Shown in pieces: positions 1-8,056 of a stretch of 64,000 nucleotides of DNA. The notes under the pieces were generated by a model, which saw only the letters and a program-made list of their open reading frames with translations, did no database searches and was not told the origin of the DNA. A program made the position numbers and the translations under genes. Positions within the stretch are counted from its first letter, which is position 1; each line of letters begins with the position of its first letter. The stretch is from the NCBI RefSeq assembly GCF_018324685.1, contig NZ_AP023354.1, positions 3,720,001 through 3,784,000 on the forward strand, written 5' to 3'. The DNA comes from Actinocatenispora sera (lineage in GTDB: Bacteria > Actinomycetota > Actinomycetes > Mycobacteriales > Micromonosporaceae).

Positions 1-744
1 ATCCCGGTGTTCACCGGCCTGTCAGCCCGGCAGTTCGGCAAGCTGGTGGCCATCGTGGCTGGTCGCGGCGGACAGCAGACCGGCGCTGGCCGCCGGTGGG
101 GGCTCCCGCTGGCCGACCGGGTGCTGTTGGTGGCCACCTACTACCGCACCAACCTGACCCTGCGGCAGATCGCGCCGCTGTTCGGAGTATCGAAGTCGGC
201 CGCCGGGCGCATCGTCGATCACCTGGCCCCACACCTGGTACTGGAGCCCCAGAGCCGCCGGCACCGACCCGACACGGTCCTGATCGTGGACGGCACGCTG
301 GCGCCCACCCACGACCGGAACATGTCGGCCCGGTCGAAGAACTACCGGTACTCCACCAACCTGCAAGTGGCCATCGACGCCAACACCCGCCTGACCGTCG
401 CGGTCGGAGATCCGTTGCCCGGCAACCGCAACGACTGCCGCGCCTACACCGACTCCGGCGTCGACCAACAGTGCGCCGGCGCGGCGGTAATGGCCGACGG
501 CGGCTACCAGGGCAACCCGGAGGTAATCATGCCCTACCGCAAGCCGCGCGAGGGTGAACCGCCGCTGCCGCAGTGGAAACAGGACCTCAACACCGTCCAC
601 CGCCGTATCCGCGCCCGCGTCGAGCACTGCTTCGCCCACATGAAGTCCTGGAAGATCCTCCGCGACTGCCGCCGCAAACAACGAGGCGTCTGGTACGCCG
701 CCGCCGGTATCGCGTTGATGCGCAACCTGACCATGGTCGTATGA
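1..744 (+). CDS. IS5-type DDE transposase, 5' end outside window
   Basis: Transposase of the IS5-like/DDE_Tnp_4 group, which cuts and joins the ends of its own insertion sequence. The reading frame is open to the first base, so the start probably lies upstream; the GTG at base 7 is only the first start codon inside the window. After a helix-turn-helix stretch (LTLRQIAPLFGVSKSAAGRI) come the expected acidic residues: Asp in VDGTLAP, Asp in ADGGYQG and Glu in RARVEHCFAHMK. The C-terminus looks intact. It sits beside further transposase fragments at the left edge of the accessory region. No terminal inverted repeat could be assigned because the left end is missing. Confidence 0.85.
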   Translation: MPVFTGLSARQFGKLVAIVAGRGGQQTGAGRRWGLPLADRVLLVATYYRTNLTLRQIAPLFGVSKSAAGRIVDHLAPHLVLEPQSRRHRPDTVLIVDGTLAPTHDRNMSARSKNYRYSTNLQVAIDANTRLTVAVGDPLPGNRNDCRAYTDSGVDQQCAGAAVMADGGYQGNPEVIMPYRKPREGEPPLPQWKQDLNTVHRRIRARVEHCFAHMKSWKILRDCRRKQRGVWYAAAGIALMRNLTMVV

Positions 745-845
745 CCGGCCCGACGCGGCCGTGAAGTCCTTCCGCGTCAACCCATCAAGATCATTACGGG
801 ACAACCTTTAGCGATCGTTGCGAATCCTGATCGGAAGGACTCGCC

Positions 846-972
846 GTGGCCCGTTACGCGTGGAACAAGGCTTCGCTGCAGACCAAGCGCCGGTTCTTTG
901 AGTTGATCCGCCAGGGCATCAGTGGCCAGGCCGCCTCGTTCGCGGTCGGCGTGTCGCCGAGCTGTGGCCGAT
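846..972 (+). pseudogene. IS30-type transposase, N-terminal fragment
   Basis: Starts GTG with a good ribosome site (GGAAGGA) and encodes about 40 residues (MARYAWNKASLQTKRRFFEL, then a segment ending VGVSPSCG) resembling the N-terminal helix-turn-helix of actinobacterial IS30-family transposases. The similarity stops abruptly at SPSCG, where the sequence continues in another frame as an IS256-type transposase. Only the first tenth or so of an IS30 transposase is present and the catalytic domain is absent. Family assignment rests on remembered family sequence, not a search. Confidence 0.6.
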
Positions 973-1518
973 GTGTTGATGATGGTCTGCGACGGGCTGT
1001 CCGGGCTACCGGAAGCGATCGCCAGTGTGTGGCCAGCCACGGTGACGCAGACCTGCGTGGTGCACCTGCTGCGCAACAGTTTCCGTTACGCCGGCCGGCA
1101 GCACTTCGACGCTATCGCCAAGGCGCTACGGCCGGTCTACACCGCGCCCACCGAGGCCGCCGCGGCCGAGCGGTTCGCCGAGTTCACCGAGGCGTGGGGC
1201 ACCCGATACCCGGCCATCGTCCGGCTCTGGGAACGCGCCTGGGCCGAGTTCGTGCCGTTCCTGGCGTTCGACCCGGAGATCCGGCGGGTGGTCTGCTCGA
1301 CCAACGCGATCGAGTCGGTCAACGCCCGGATCCGTCGCGCTGTGCGGGCCCGCGGGCACTTCCCCAACGAACAGGCCGCGCTCAAGTGTGTCTACATGGC
1401 GGTGATGAGCCTGGACCCGACCGGCATCGGACGCAAACGCTGGATGATGCGGTGGAAGCCCGCACTCAACGCGTTCGACATCGCCTTCGACGGCCGTCTG
1501 GCCGCCGGCAAGAAGTAA
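961..1518 (+). pseudogene. IS256-type (mutator) transposase, C-terminal half
   Basis: C-terminal part of an IS256-family transposase. The match begins at AVADVLMMVCDGLSGLPEAI, which contains the second catalytic Asp region, and continues through TCVVHLLRNS and the CSTNAIESVNARIRR block holding the catalytic Glu, to a natural-looking end. The N-terminal half, with the first Asp, is missing and replaced by the IS30-type fragment in another frame, so no functional transposase can be made. The family normally has about 400 residues; roughly 185 remain. Confidence 0.8.
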
Positions 1519-1527
1519 CCCACCCAA

Positions 1528-1557
1528 CCCTGAGATACACCGAACGTTTGACAGACC
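1528..1557. repeat. Probable right end of the IS256-type element
   Basis: The bases after the transposase stop (GAGATACACCGAACG then TTTGACAGACCC) resemble IS256-family right ends, and the next base begins unrelated coding sequence (a serine recombinase fragment on the other strand). The matching left end is absent, so the exact boundary is inferred. Confidence 0.4.
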
Positions 1558-1713
1558 CGTGTCGCCGGCGGGCACGGCGGCGAGGGTCTGGTCGAGGCTG
1601 ATGCGGGCACGGTTGATACCGGTCAGTCCCTTGTCCAGACAGATCCGCTCAACGGGTATGCCGAGCGCGGTGAGGACTTCGCGCTGGCTGGTGAGATCTT
1701 GCAGGAGAGTCGA
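1558..1713 (-). pseudogene. Serine recombinase/resolvase fragment
   Basis: About 52 residues on the minus strand resemble the N-terminal catalytic domain of small serine recombinases (resolvase/invertase): QREVLTALGIPVERICLDKG followed by LTGINRARISLDQTLAAVPAGDT. The expected continuation (typically LVVPKLDRLARS) is replaced exactly where the IS256-type end begins, so the insertion probably truncated the gene. The upstream part carrying the catalytic Ser is not recognisable. No function is expected. Confidence 0.65.
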
Positions 1714-1845
1714 CCATCGATCGTAGCCGTCGGCGGCTGCGCCTTGACCACGGCGGCGCGACGGGTGGAGGCGTGGTGCGAGGCCTGCGTCCGACGCTGC
1801 GTCGATGGCTGGCATGACCATTGAGCCGTGTGGCAGGGGGGACGG

Positions 1846-2754
1846 TCATCGCGTTGGTGGACGCCATGCTTGCTGTTCGGGCTCCCAGGTGAGTCCGCTT
1901 GCGGCGCCTTGGAGCGCGGGATCGGCGAAGGCTATGCAGGCGTCGAGGAGGTCCGCGAAGCGCTCGGGTGTGGAGTCTTCGAGGCGTTGTTTTCGCCGCC
2001 AGGCTCGCCAGCGGGACTGCGCGAGTAACGGATACCCGTCGAGTATGTCGGCGAGTGGCTGGGGGACGACGGCGCGGTAGGCGGCGACCGTGTCGATGGC
2101 GTGGTGTAGGTCGGTCCCGAGGATGCGGCGGCTGGCGGTGATCGCCGCGATGTCCACGAAATCGCGCCACCGAGTGTTCTGGTCGCCACGATCGACGGCA
2201 GTGACGATCTTCTCCGCGAGCACCATGTGGTCGGGGTAGCCGCGTAGTCGTAGGTGACCACCCAGCAGCAGGGGCAGGTCCGCGGTGGCGGGTGCGGGCC
2301 AGATCGGGTCCCCGAAGTTCACGTCGGCGTGCAACCGGATGCGGGCTGTGGCCAGGGTCGCGGCCATCTGGACGCGGACTCCCGCGTAGGTGGCTTCGTC
2401 GCGGATGGCCGCACCGGACACCGTGGCGGGGTCGAACACGAGGCCGTCGCCGTTGTCGTAGCTGACGATCGATCGGATCCGCCGCTCGACATCGGAGATG
2501 TCATTGGGGAAGCCGGATGCGGCCAGGTCGATGTCGCGAGTGGGTCGCCGGGCGGCGAATGCCGCCATCAGCACACCACCCTTGAGCGCGAAGTCTTCCG
2601 CGTACTGGGAGGCGGCAAGTCGAGTGAGGAATCCTTCCAGCGCATAGAGGGTGAAGTATTCCAGCGAGTCGCGTCGGTCGCGCTGGGCGAGGTGACGCAG
2701 GTTGAGGTAGGCGCGGCCGGCAGCGGTGCCGCGGGTGGGTGCCGGTGGGGTCAC
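1846..2754 (-). CDS. abiEii: AbiEii-type nucleotidyltransferase toxin
   Basis: Toxin of a type IV abortive-infection toxin-antitoxin system; AbiEii proteins are nucleotidyltransferases that stop growth when phage or stress disturbs the pair. Of 302 residues, the fold's signature lies at KGG (58-60), the metal-binding DID (74-76) and ADVNFGD (143-149), followed by EKIVTAVDRGDQ and WRDFVDI (from 181), a typical AbiEii arrangement. The GTG start overlaps the stop codon of abiEi (GTGA), which implies translational coupling; longer readings would overrun that gene. Both genes are probably repressed by AbiEi at the palindrome upstream. The C-terminus is complete. Confidence 0.88.
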   Translation of the reverse strand: MTPPAPTRGTAAGRAYLNLRHLAQRDRRDSLEYFTLYALEGFLTRLAASQYAEDFALKGGVLMAAFAARRPTRDIDLAASGFPNDISDVERRIRSIVSYDNGDGLVFDPATVSGAAIRDEATYAGVRVQMAATLATARIRLHADVNFGDPIWPAPATADLPLLLGGHLRLRGYPDHMVLAEKIVTAVDRGDQNTRWRDFVDIAAITASRRILGTDLHHAIDTVAAYRAVVPQPLADILDGYPLLAQSRWRAWRRKQRLEDSTPERFADLLDACIAFADPALQGAASGLTWEPEQQAWRPPTR

Positions 2755-3329
2755 AGCAGGGCCTCCAGCGCTTGCCGGATTCTGGGAAGTGCTTTCGGGA
2801 ACGACGCCGCGACCTGTAGCAACGATGCTGGGGAGCTTCCACGCCGCTGTAGCCAGCGGCGTAGGGCCGTGTAGGCGAGGTCTGGGCCTTCGTGGTGGGC
2901 GAGGCGGAAGCTGTCGACGATGGTGCGTTCGGCTGAATAGGCGGCCAGCTGCAGCCCGTCGGCTGCGTCGAAGGTCTCGCGGCCGATGGTGAAGGTGGCG
3001 GCGTCGAAGCTGTGCCAGGTGACGTACTCGAATCCGGCGGGATGGCGCTGCCCGCGTGGCAGGGCGATGTCGGTGCCGAACGGGATCTGGTCGGTCAGGT
3101 CGTGGTGCGCCAGTGCACTGGTCAGGCACAGGGTGGCCGCGTTGCGCAGTGCGGTAGCGGCCGCCAGCGCCGCAAAGGCGGGGTCGATTGTCCCGGTGCG
3201 CACGTACACGGAGCGCCCGAGCCGTTCGATCCGGCCGGCGGTGAGTAACGCGTAGACCTGGTCCTTACGGAGACCTGCTGCACGTGCATCGTCGAGGGTG
3301 AATGCGGGCGCTAGGGTCGAAACGGACAC
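2751..3329 (-). CDS. abiEi: AbiEi-type antitoxin/autorepressor
   Basis: Antitoxin partner of the AbiEii toxin. Of 192 residues, the N-terminal 60 form a winged-helix DNA-binding region (FTLDDARAAGLRKDQVYALL), and the rest matches AbiEi family layout with the AERTIVDSFRLAH stretch common in these proteins. Type IV antitoxins of this family do not bind the toxin but repress the operon. The GTG start is fixed by a near-perfect ribosome site, AGGAGGTGA, a few bases upstream. The stop codon overlaps the toxin start. Confidence 0.85.
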   Translation of the reverse strand: MSVSTLAPAFTLDDARAAGLRKDQVYALLTAGRIERLGRSVYVRTGTIDPAFAALAAATALRNAATLCLTSALAHHDLTDQIPFGTDIALPRGQRHPAGFEYVTWHSFDAATFTIGRETFDAADGLQLAAYSAERTIVDSFRLAHHEGPDLAYTALRRWLQRRGSSPASLLQVAASFPKALPRIRQALEALL

Positions 3330-3340
3330 GACTTCACCTC

Positions 3341-3379
3341 CTAGCTGTCTACAGATCTACGTTATCTGTATACGGCTAG
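3341..3379 (-). promoter_or_regulatory. Inverted-repeat operator of the abiE pair
   Basis: Two 16-base arms, CTAGCTGTCTACAGAT and ATCTGTATACGGCTAG, separated by 7 bases, match at 14 of 16 positions as an inverted repeat. They lie just upstream of the abiEi ribosome site and are locally AT-rich. This placement fits an AbiEi autoregulatory site; binding itself is inferred from the family. Confidence 0.65.
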
Positions 3380-3463
3380 GAGTCAAGTCATCTGGGCGGG
3401 TAGCCGCGGTGGTCGAGCTGTCTGGGTTGCGTCGCGCTGAGCCTGTGCGCGCGTGCCGAGGTC

Positions 3464-4117
3464 TCACTCGTCGGATGGGCAGGTGAGTTCTGCTCGTTTC
3501 GCCGATGGCTCTGCCGAGTCGGTGGGCGATGGGTCGAGCTTCCCGGCGCGACCGGCGGCGAGGACGGCGCGGACCTGCCGGGGGCTGATGTGGTGTCGCT
3601 GGGCAAGTTCTGCGGTGTTGTCGCCTGTGGTGAGGTGGTCGCGCCAGGTGGTGCTCCAGCTGGTGCGGGCGCGGGCGGTCTTGGGCAGCCGCAGTGGGTG
3701 GGCGGGCTGGTCCGGCGATGGGGCGGTGCGCGGTTCTGATGTCGGGTCGGGTGGGTCGAGCAGGGGGGTGAGCAGTTTGATGGCGGTGGCGAAGGCGGCG
3801 GCGGGCCAGGCGGCGATGGTACGGGCGATGGGGTCGGGTGGCGCGGCGGCGATGTTGGCCGCGATCGAGGCGAGAGTGCCGGCGATCAACGCCGCCCAGG
3901 CGAGCCTGATGCCGGCCCGGCTGTGGTGTCGCGGGGCGAGCACGGCGAGGGTGGCGACGACTTCGATGCCGTCGATGGTGAGGGGGATGGCGAGGGCGGT
4001 CCATCCGGTTTCGGCATGGGTTTGAGCGAGGTGGCGAATGTGGTCGTAGGAGATGGCGGCGGCCAGGAGGCCGAGCACGGCGACTGTGGCTTGAGCGAGG
4101 CGTTGCCGGCGTCTCAT
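3464..4117 (-). CDS. DUF2637 membrane protein (SpdB-like)
   Basis: A 217-residue membrane protein with four likely transmembrane segments (about 9-26, 38-61, 71-92 and 99-121), the hallmark of DUF2637 proteins of actinomycete plasmids and integrative elements. Some, called Spd proteins, help plasmid spread between mycelial compartments. The C-terminal tail has a helix-turn-helix-like stretch (NTAELAQRHHISPRQVRAVL), which suggests DNA contact at the membrane. The start ATG overlaps the stop of the upstream replication-relaxation gene (ATGA), so the two are coupled. The exact molecular role is unknown. Confidence 0.75.
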   Translation of the reverse strand: MRRRQRLAQATVAVLGLLAAAISYDHIRHLAQTHAETGWTALAIPLTIDGIEVVATLAVLAPRHHSRAGIRLAWAALIAGTLASIAANIAAAPPDPIARTIAAWPAAAFATAIKLLTPLLDPPDPTSEPRTAPSPDQPAHPLRLPKTARARTSWSTTWRDHLTTGDNTAELAQRHHISPRQVRAVLAAGRAGKLDPSPTDSAEPSAKRAELTCPSDE

Positions 4118-5163
4118 CGGCCGCCCCAGTCATTTCCGCTGTTGTGGTTGTGGTTGTCGGGTCGAGGGGCCCAGCGGCCGGTGGGACGGGGGTCGGCCGT
4201 GAGGCTGATGGGTGCGGTGGGCAGTGGCGGCCAGGCGGGGGCCAGGCGCAGGTCATTGGGGGCGGTCGGGATGTAGTCGGCAGGTTGGCGGGGGTGGCCG
4301 GCGAGTCGGCCGAGGTCTGCGAGGGTGTGGCGGCGGGGCTGGTTGTCAGGGTTGGTTGGCAAGGGCAGCCAGCAGCAGCCGGCCGGGTGGGCCTCGGCCG
4401 GGTAGGCGGCGGTGGCGATCAGTGGCAGATTCTTGCCGTGCGCGGCGTGGGTGAGCGCGTGGCGGGCGTGCGTTTCGCGTCCGGAGCTGGCGAACACGAA
4501 CAGGGCGCAGGGCGTGGGCGGTCCTGGCGCTCCGGTGGCGCCGTTGGCCAGGCGTTGGTATTGGGTGAGTTTCTTGGTCAGCTGGGCGAGGTGTTCGGTG
4601 CCGGTGTCGTATTCGAGGAAGAAGTCGACCAGCTGCTGGTCCTTGACCCAGGTTCCGAAGCCGTCGGGCGCGAGGTTGATCAGCGACAGCCACTTCTCGC
4701 ACCAGTGACCGGGAGCCCACGTCGGTAGAAAGGTGTCGGGGTGATGGCGGGCGGTGGCGGCCAGGGTGGTGAAGAAGCTGTTAGTGCCGGTCAGGTGGGG
4801 CAGGCGTTGGCTGGTGGCCCAGGCGAGGCGTTTGTCGACGCGGTGCCGGCGGTGGTCGCGGTCGGGGATGTCGTGCTCGAGCAGGAACGCTCCGCCGGTG
4901 TCCAGCACGTAGTGGCCGGGGTGGGAGCCGGTGTCTCGGCGGGGCCGGAACCGGGCCAGGACGCGCAGGGAGGTGAGGGTGTGGAGGCGGGTGCGAGCGG
5001 TGGCTTCGGACCCGAAGCACAGCTGCGTGATCTGTCGGGTGGTCAGGACGCGGTGGGCGTCGACCAGCCCGGCGATCAGGCGATCGCGGGTGCCGGCGCG
5101 GGCGGTGATGTCCAGGAGCCGGTCGTGCGTGAGCGGCCGTGTTTTTCGTTGAGGGGAAGTCAT
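4114..5163 (-). CDS. Replication-relaxation family protein
   Basis: A 349-residue protein resembling the replication-relaxation family (PF13814), found next to DUF2637 genes on actinomycete plasmids and conjugative elements. The N-terminal third is a winged helix-turn-helix (LVDAHRVLTTRQITQLCFGS followed by a second helix pair), as expected for a DNA-binding replication or mobilisation factor. The middle (EYDTGTEHLAQLTKKLTQYQ) matches the nuclease-like family core. The chosen ATG has an AAGGGA about 12 bases upstream; an open reading frame continues further but has poor coding character. It is coupled to the DUF2637 gene. Confidence 0.75.
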   Translation of the reverse strand: MTSPQRKTRPLTHDRLLDITARAGTRDRLIAGLVDAHRVLTTRQITQLCFGSEATARTRLHTLTSLRVLARFRPRRDTGSHPGHYVLDTGGAFLLEHDIPDRDHRRHRVDKRLAWATSQRLPHLTGTNSFFTTLAATARHHPDTFLPTWAPGHWCEKWLSLINLAPDGFGTWVKDQQLVDFFLEYDTGTEHLAQLTKKLTQYQRLANGATGAPGPPTPCALFVFASSGRETHARHALTHAAHGKNLPLIATAAYPAEAHPAGCCWLPLPTNPDNQPRRHTLADLGRLAGHPRQPADYIPTAPNDLRLAPAWPPLPTAPISLTADPRPTGRWAPRPDNHNHNSGNDWGGR

Positions 5164-5928
5164 AGTTGAGTCCGGGTCCCTTCTGGGTCGGTGGAGACGG
5201 CGGCTGTGCTGGGGGTTTGCGGCTGGCGACCCCGAGCGGTCAAAGCGCTTGCGGGACCGCGGGATGGCCTGCTCGCTGGACCGCTTGCTGTACTGGTCGC
5301 GAGGGTTGGCGCTGCTACCGGTGCGGGGCACTGCGTGGCGCTGTGGTGGCGGGGCATGGTGGTCTCCTGTCACAGGGTTCGGCCTCGACGGGCCGTGGGA
5401 AAGTCGGGTTTCGGGCGCAAGTCGGCGCGTTGCGGGTGTCTGCTGTGGCGGTGATGCCGCAGCGGGGGCCGCGGGTGGCGTGGCTTGCCGCCGCGTCCCG
5501 GCGGAGGGGCGGGTCTGTTCCGCGGAACGATCCGGAACGGTTCCGGCTGCCGCACAGCGGGGGTGGATCGTTCCGGAGTGGGTCGGCGTGTGGTCCGGGT
5601 ACGCCGCCGTTCCGTCGGCCGATGATGCGGCACGAGGCGACGGTCGGCCACCCGGCGTAAGACCCGCTGCCTTCTATTGCCAGCGGGAGGACCAGATCGG
5701 GCAGGCGTCGGGCTGGATTCACCCGCACGCGCCGATCGATCCCTCCGAACGGGCGACGAGCTCCCGCTTTCAGACCGGCCCGGCATCACCGCCGTGCAGC
5801 AGGAGGCCCAGGCTCGAACGGCGCTGGCGCGCGCTGCAGTCGAGATCGGGATGCCGTGCGCCTGCCGCGAAATCAGTGCTTGGCGCCGTCGGATGCGCTG
5901 GGGCAAGCGCGGTGGCACCATCGGGCGG
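5164..5928. other. Gene-free stretch upstream of the plasmid-type operon
   Basis: No convincing gene is visible on either strand. The stretch lies upstream of the replication-relaxation gene and of the VOC gene, so it should hold their promoters. Its middle contains a cluster of TTCCG/CGGAA palindromes listed separately. Open frames here lack family resemblance and good ribosome sites. Confidence 0.5.
5518..5576. repeat. Cluster of TTCCG/CGGAA palindromes (iteron-like or operator)
   Basis: Three related elements follow closely: TTCCGCGGAA (5518-5527), CCGGAACGGTTCCGG (5532-5546) and GGATCGTTCCGG (5565-5576). Further copies of the half-site occur at about 5610 (CCGTTCCGTCGG) and at 6286-6312 (GTGGATCGTTCCG, then GGTCCGGAACG). 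Such clusters are usual for replication-initiator or repressor binding on plasmid-derived elements. The role is inferred from position beside a replication-relaxation operon. Confidence 0.45.
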
Positions 5929-6282
5929 ATGCTGCGAAAGATCGACTGTGTGATGCTGCGGGTGCCGGATCTCGATGCTGCCGTCGGGTACCACGGGCGG
6001 GTGTTCGGGCTTGGGCAGTTGTGGCGTGATGAGGTGTCGGTGGGTATGGGTATGCCGGAGACCGACGCGGAGATCGTGCTGCACACCCTGGACCTGCCGC
6101 CCGGCCAGGGCGTGCACTACCTGGTCGACGATGTGCCGACCACCGTCGAACAGTGCCGCAGCCAGGGCTGTGTCGTGCGCCGCGAGCCGTTCGCGATCGC
6201 GAACGACTGGTGCGCGGTGCTGGAGGACCCGTTTGGTAACGCCATCTCGATCCTGGACACCAGCACAGGGCTCCGCACGTAG
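5929..6282 (+). CDS. VOC/glyoxalase superfamily protein
   Basis: A 117-residue single-domain protein of the vicinal oxygen chelate superfamily (glyoxalase, bleomycin-resistance and dioxygenase-like folds). It has the paired beta-alpha-beta-beta-beta pattern, opening with IDCVMLRVPDLDAAVGYHGR and closing with the typical LEDPFGNAISILD. The frame is open for another 84 codons upstream, but the ATG just before this family start is preferred since the upstream part matches nothing. Metal ligands and substrate cannot be assigned. It lies between the plasmid-type operon and the integrase as likely cargo. Confidence 0.7.
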   Translation: MLRKIDCVMLRVPDLDAAVGYHGRVFGLGQLWRDEVSVGMGMPETDAEIVLHTLDLPPGQGVHYLVDDVPTTVEQCRSQGCVVRREPFAIANDWCAVLEDPFGNAISILDTSTGLRT

Positions 6283-6604
6283 CAGTGGATCGTTCCGCAC
6301 CGGTCCGGAACGTCCCGCGCATGTTCCACGCGATCTGCCCGCGGCATGGCCCAGCTCTCGCGATCGCAGAGGCGCTGGGCGTCTCGTGGCTCCCGAGCCG
6401 GGCTGCCCGAGACGACGATCGCGTTGCCCAGATGGTGTCAAGACCTTGTCATCTCTGCGGCTACCACGCGGATGCTCATCCTGGCAGGGGCGGGACTGGA
6501 CGCCGCACCACCGGGACATGATCTGCGACAGCCTGGTGTGGCGCGGTGGGCGCCCGGGCTCCGCTCACATAGCTGGCTGGTCTTCTTGCGGTGGGTCATG
6601 GCGG
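6283..6604. other. Gene-free stretch between VOC gene and integrase
   Basis: No gene recognised. The left end repeats the GTGGATCGTTCCG element seen upstream of the VOC gene. An attachment site would be expected near the integrase, but no tRNA gene or obvious direct repeat is seen here. Confidence 0.4.
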
Positions 6605-8056
6605 CTACTGGCGTTGGGCGCGGGGGATGGTGGCTGCGGTGGCGTTGGCGGCGTCTTTGGCGAGTTGGGGGAGCACGCTGCTGTAGGTGTCGGCGGTCAG
6701 GGTGATGGTGGAGTGGCGCAGCATGGCCTGCACGACCTTGAGGTCGACCCCCGCGGCGAGGGCGAGGGTCGCGGCGCCGTGGCGCAGGTCGTGCAGCCGG
6801 ATCGGTGGTAGCCCGGCTGGGGGGATGAGGCGTTGGAAGTGTGCGGTGACCCGGCCGGGTTGGAGTGGTTGGCCGTCGGGGTCGGTGAACAGCAGTCCGT
6901 GGGTGGGCCACGGCTCGCGGGCGGCGAGGCGTCGTTTGGCTTGGGCCGTGCGGTGGTGGCGCAGGACGGTGATGGTGTCGTCGTCGAGGGCGATGGTGGA
7001 GTCCGACGATTCGGTCTTCGTACGTGCCAGTGTCGGGGTCCTGTGTTCACCCAGCAGTTGCCAGCGGATGGTGATCTCGCCGGCAGTCAGGTCGAGGTCG
7101 TCGTCGTGCAGGCCGCAAGCCTCGCCGCGGCGGAGCCCGCGGTAGGCGACCAGATGAAACAGCGGGTAGAGCGGGTCGTCGAGGATCGCGTCCAGGAACC
7201 GGCCGGTTTGTTCGGCGGTCCACACCATCACCGGCCCCGGGACCGTTCCATCCGCCGCCCAGCGCCGGACTCGTTCGGGCGTCCAGACGAGTGGACGCGG
7301 CCGGCGCGGGGAAGGTAGTTCGATGTGGGTGGCGGGGTTCGCGGCGATCAGATCTTCACGGATCGCGGCGTTGAGCGCGGCGCGCAGGGTGGCGCGGATG
7401 CGGTGCAGGGTGGTGGCGCCGGTGACCTTCTCCCCGCGCAGTGCGAGCGCGGCTTCCTTGTCGCCGGATTCTCGGATGGCCTGGACGTAGTCGGCGCGTT
7501 CGATGATTGCTTCGATCATTGCGGCGATGTGCTGCCGGCGCAGCCGGTCGAGCCGCAGCTGCCCGAGGTGCGGGATCAGATGCCGGCGGATGTGCTCGGC
7601 GTACTTGCTGCGGGTCGAGTCGGCCAGGTTGCGCTTGCCGGCGAGCCATTGGTCGAGCCATTCGGCGACGGTCGGCTGCCCGATCAACCGCGTCCCGGTC
7701 TGGAGGGCGCGGCGGACGGTGTCGATGTCGGGGAGCCGGCCGTCGGTGGAGATGGTGTGTTCGATCAGGTCGCCGAGGCCGACCTGGCTGGTGGTGTCGC
7801 TGCGGTCCGGGATCGCCAGCAGCGTCTTGAGCTGCAACAGATCGGCCGTCGCGTCGTCCTGGGTCAGGTAGCCGGCGTGGCGCAGCGTGCGGCGTGTGCC
7901 GTCGGCGCGGCGGGGCAGGTCGCATTGGATGTGCCAGGCGCCGTGTCGTGGGTTCCAGGATCCGTTGGCCCGCTTGAGCTGCGGGCAGCGCCGGCCGAGG
8001 AGACGGCCGGTGTCCTGGTCGCGGCAGTTGCAGCGTTTGTAGACCGAACCCTTCAC
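6605..8056 (-). CDS. int: Tyrosine recombinase (phage-type integrase)
   Basis: Site-specific recombinase of 483 residues that would insert or excise the surrounding element. An N-terminal AP2/arm-binding region is followed by a SAM-like core-binding domain (about 125-245) and the catalytic domain. The active-site set is complete: Arg309 in YRGLRRGEACGL, Lys347, His422 and Arg425 in HDLRHG, His448 in LRHSTITLT and Tyr458. The GTG start (VKGSVYKRC, usual for actinomycete integrases) has an AAGGGG nine bases upstream. No excisionase gene is recognised next to it, so the element may be unable to excise alone. Confidence 0.9.
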   Translation of the reverse strand: MKGSVYKRCNCRDQDTGRLLGRRCPQLKRANGSWNPRHGAWHIQCDLPRRADGTRRTLRHAGYLTQDDATADLLQLKTLLAIPDRSDTTSQVGLGDLIEHTISTDGRLPDIDTVRRALQTGTRLIGQPTVAEWLDQWLAGKRNLADSTRSKYAEHIRRHLIPHLGQLRLDRLRRQHIAAMIEAIIERADYVQAIRESGDKEAALALRGEKVTGATTLHRIRATLRAALNAAIREDLIAANPATHIELPSPRRPRPLVWTPERVRRWAADGTVPGPVMVWTAEQTGRFLDAILDDPLYPLFHLVAYRGLRRGEACGLHDDDLDLTAGEITIRWQLLGEHRTPTLARTKTESSDSTIALDDDTITVLRHHRTAQAKRRLAAREPWPTHGLLFTDPDGQPLQPGRVTAHFQRLIPPAGLPPIRLHDLRHGAATLALAAGVDLKVVQAMLRHSTITLTADTYSSVLPQLAKDAANATAATIPRAQRQ

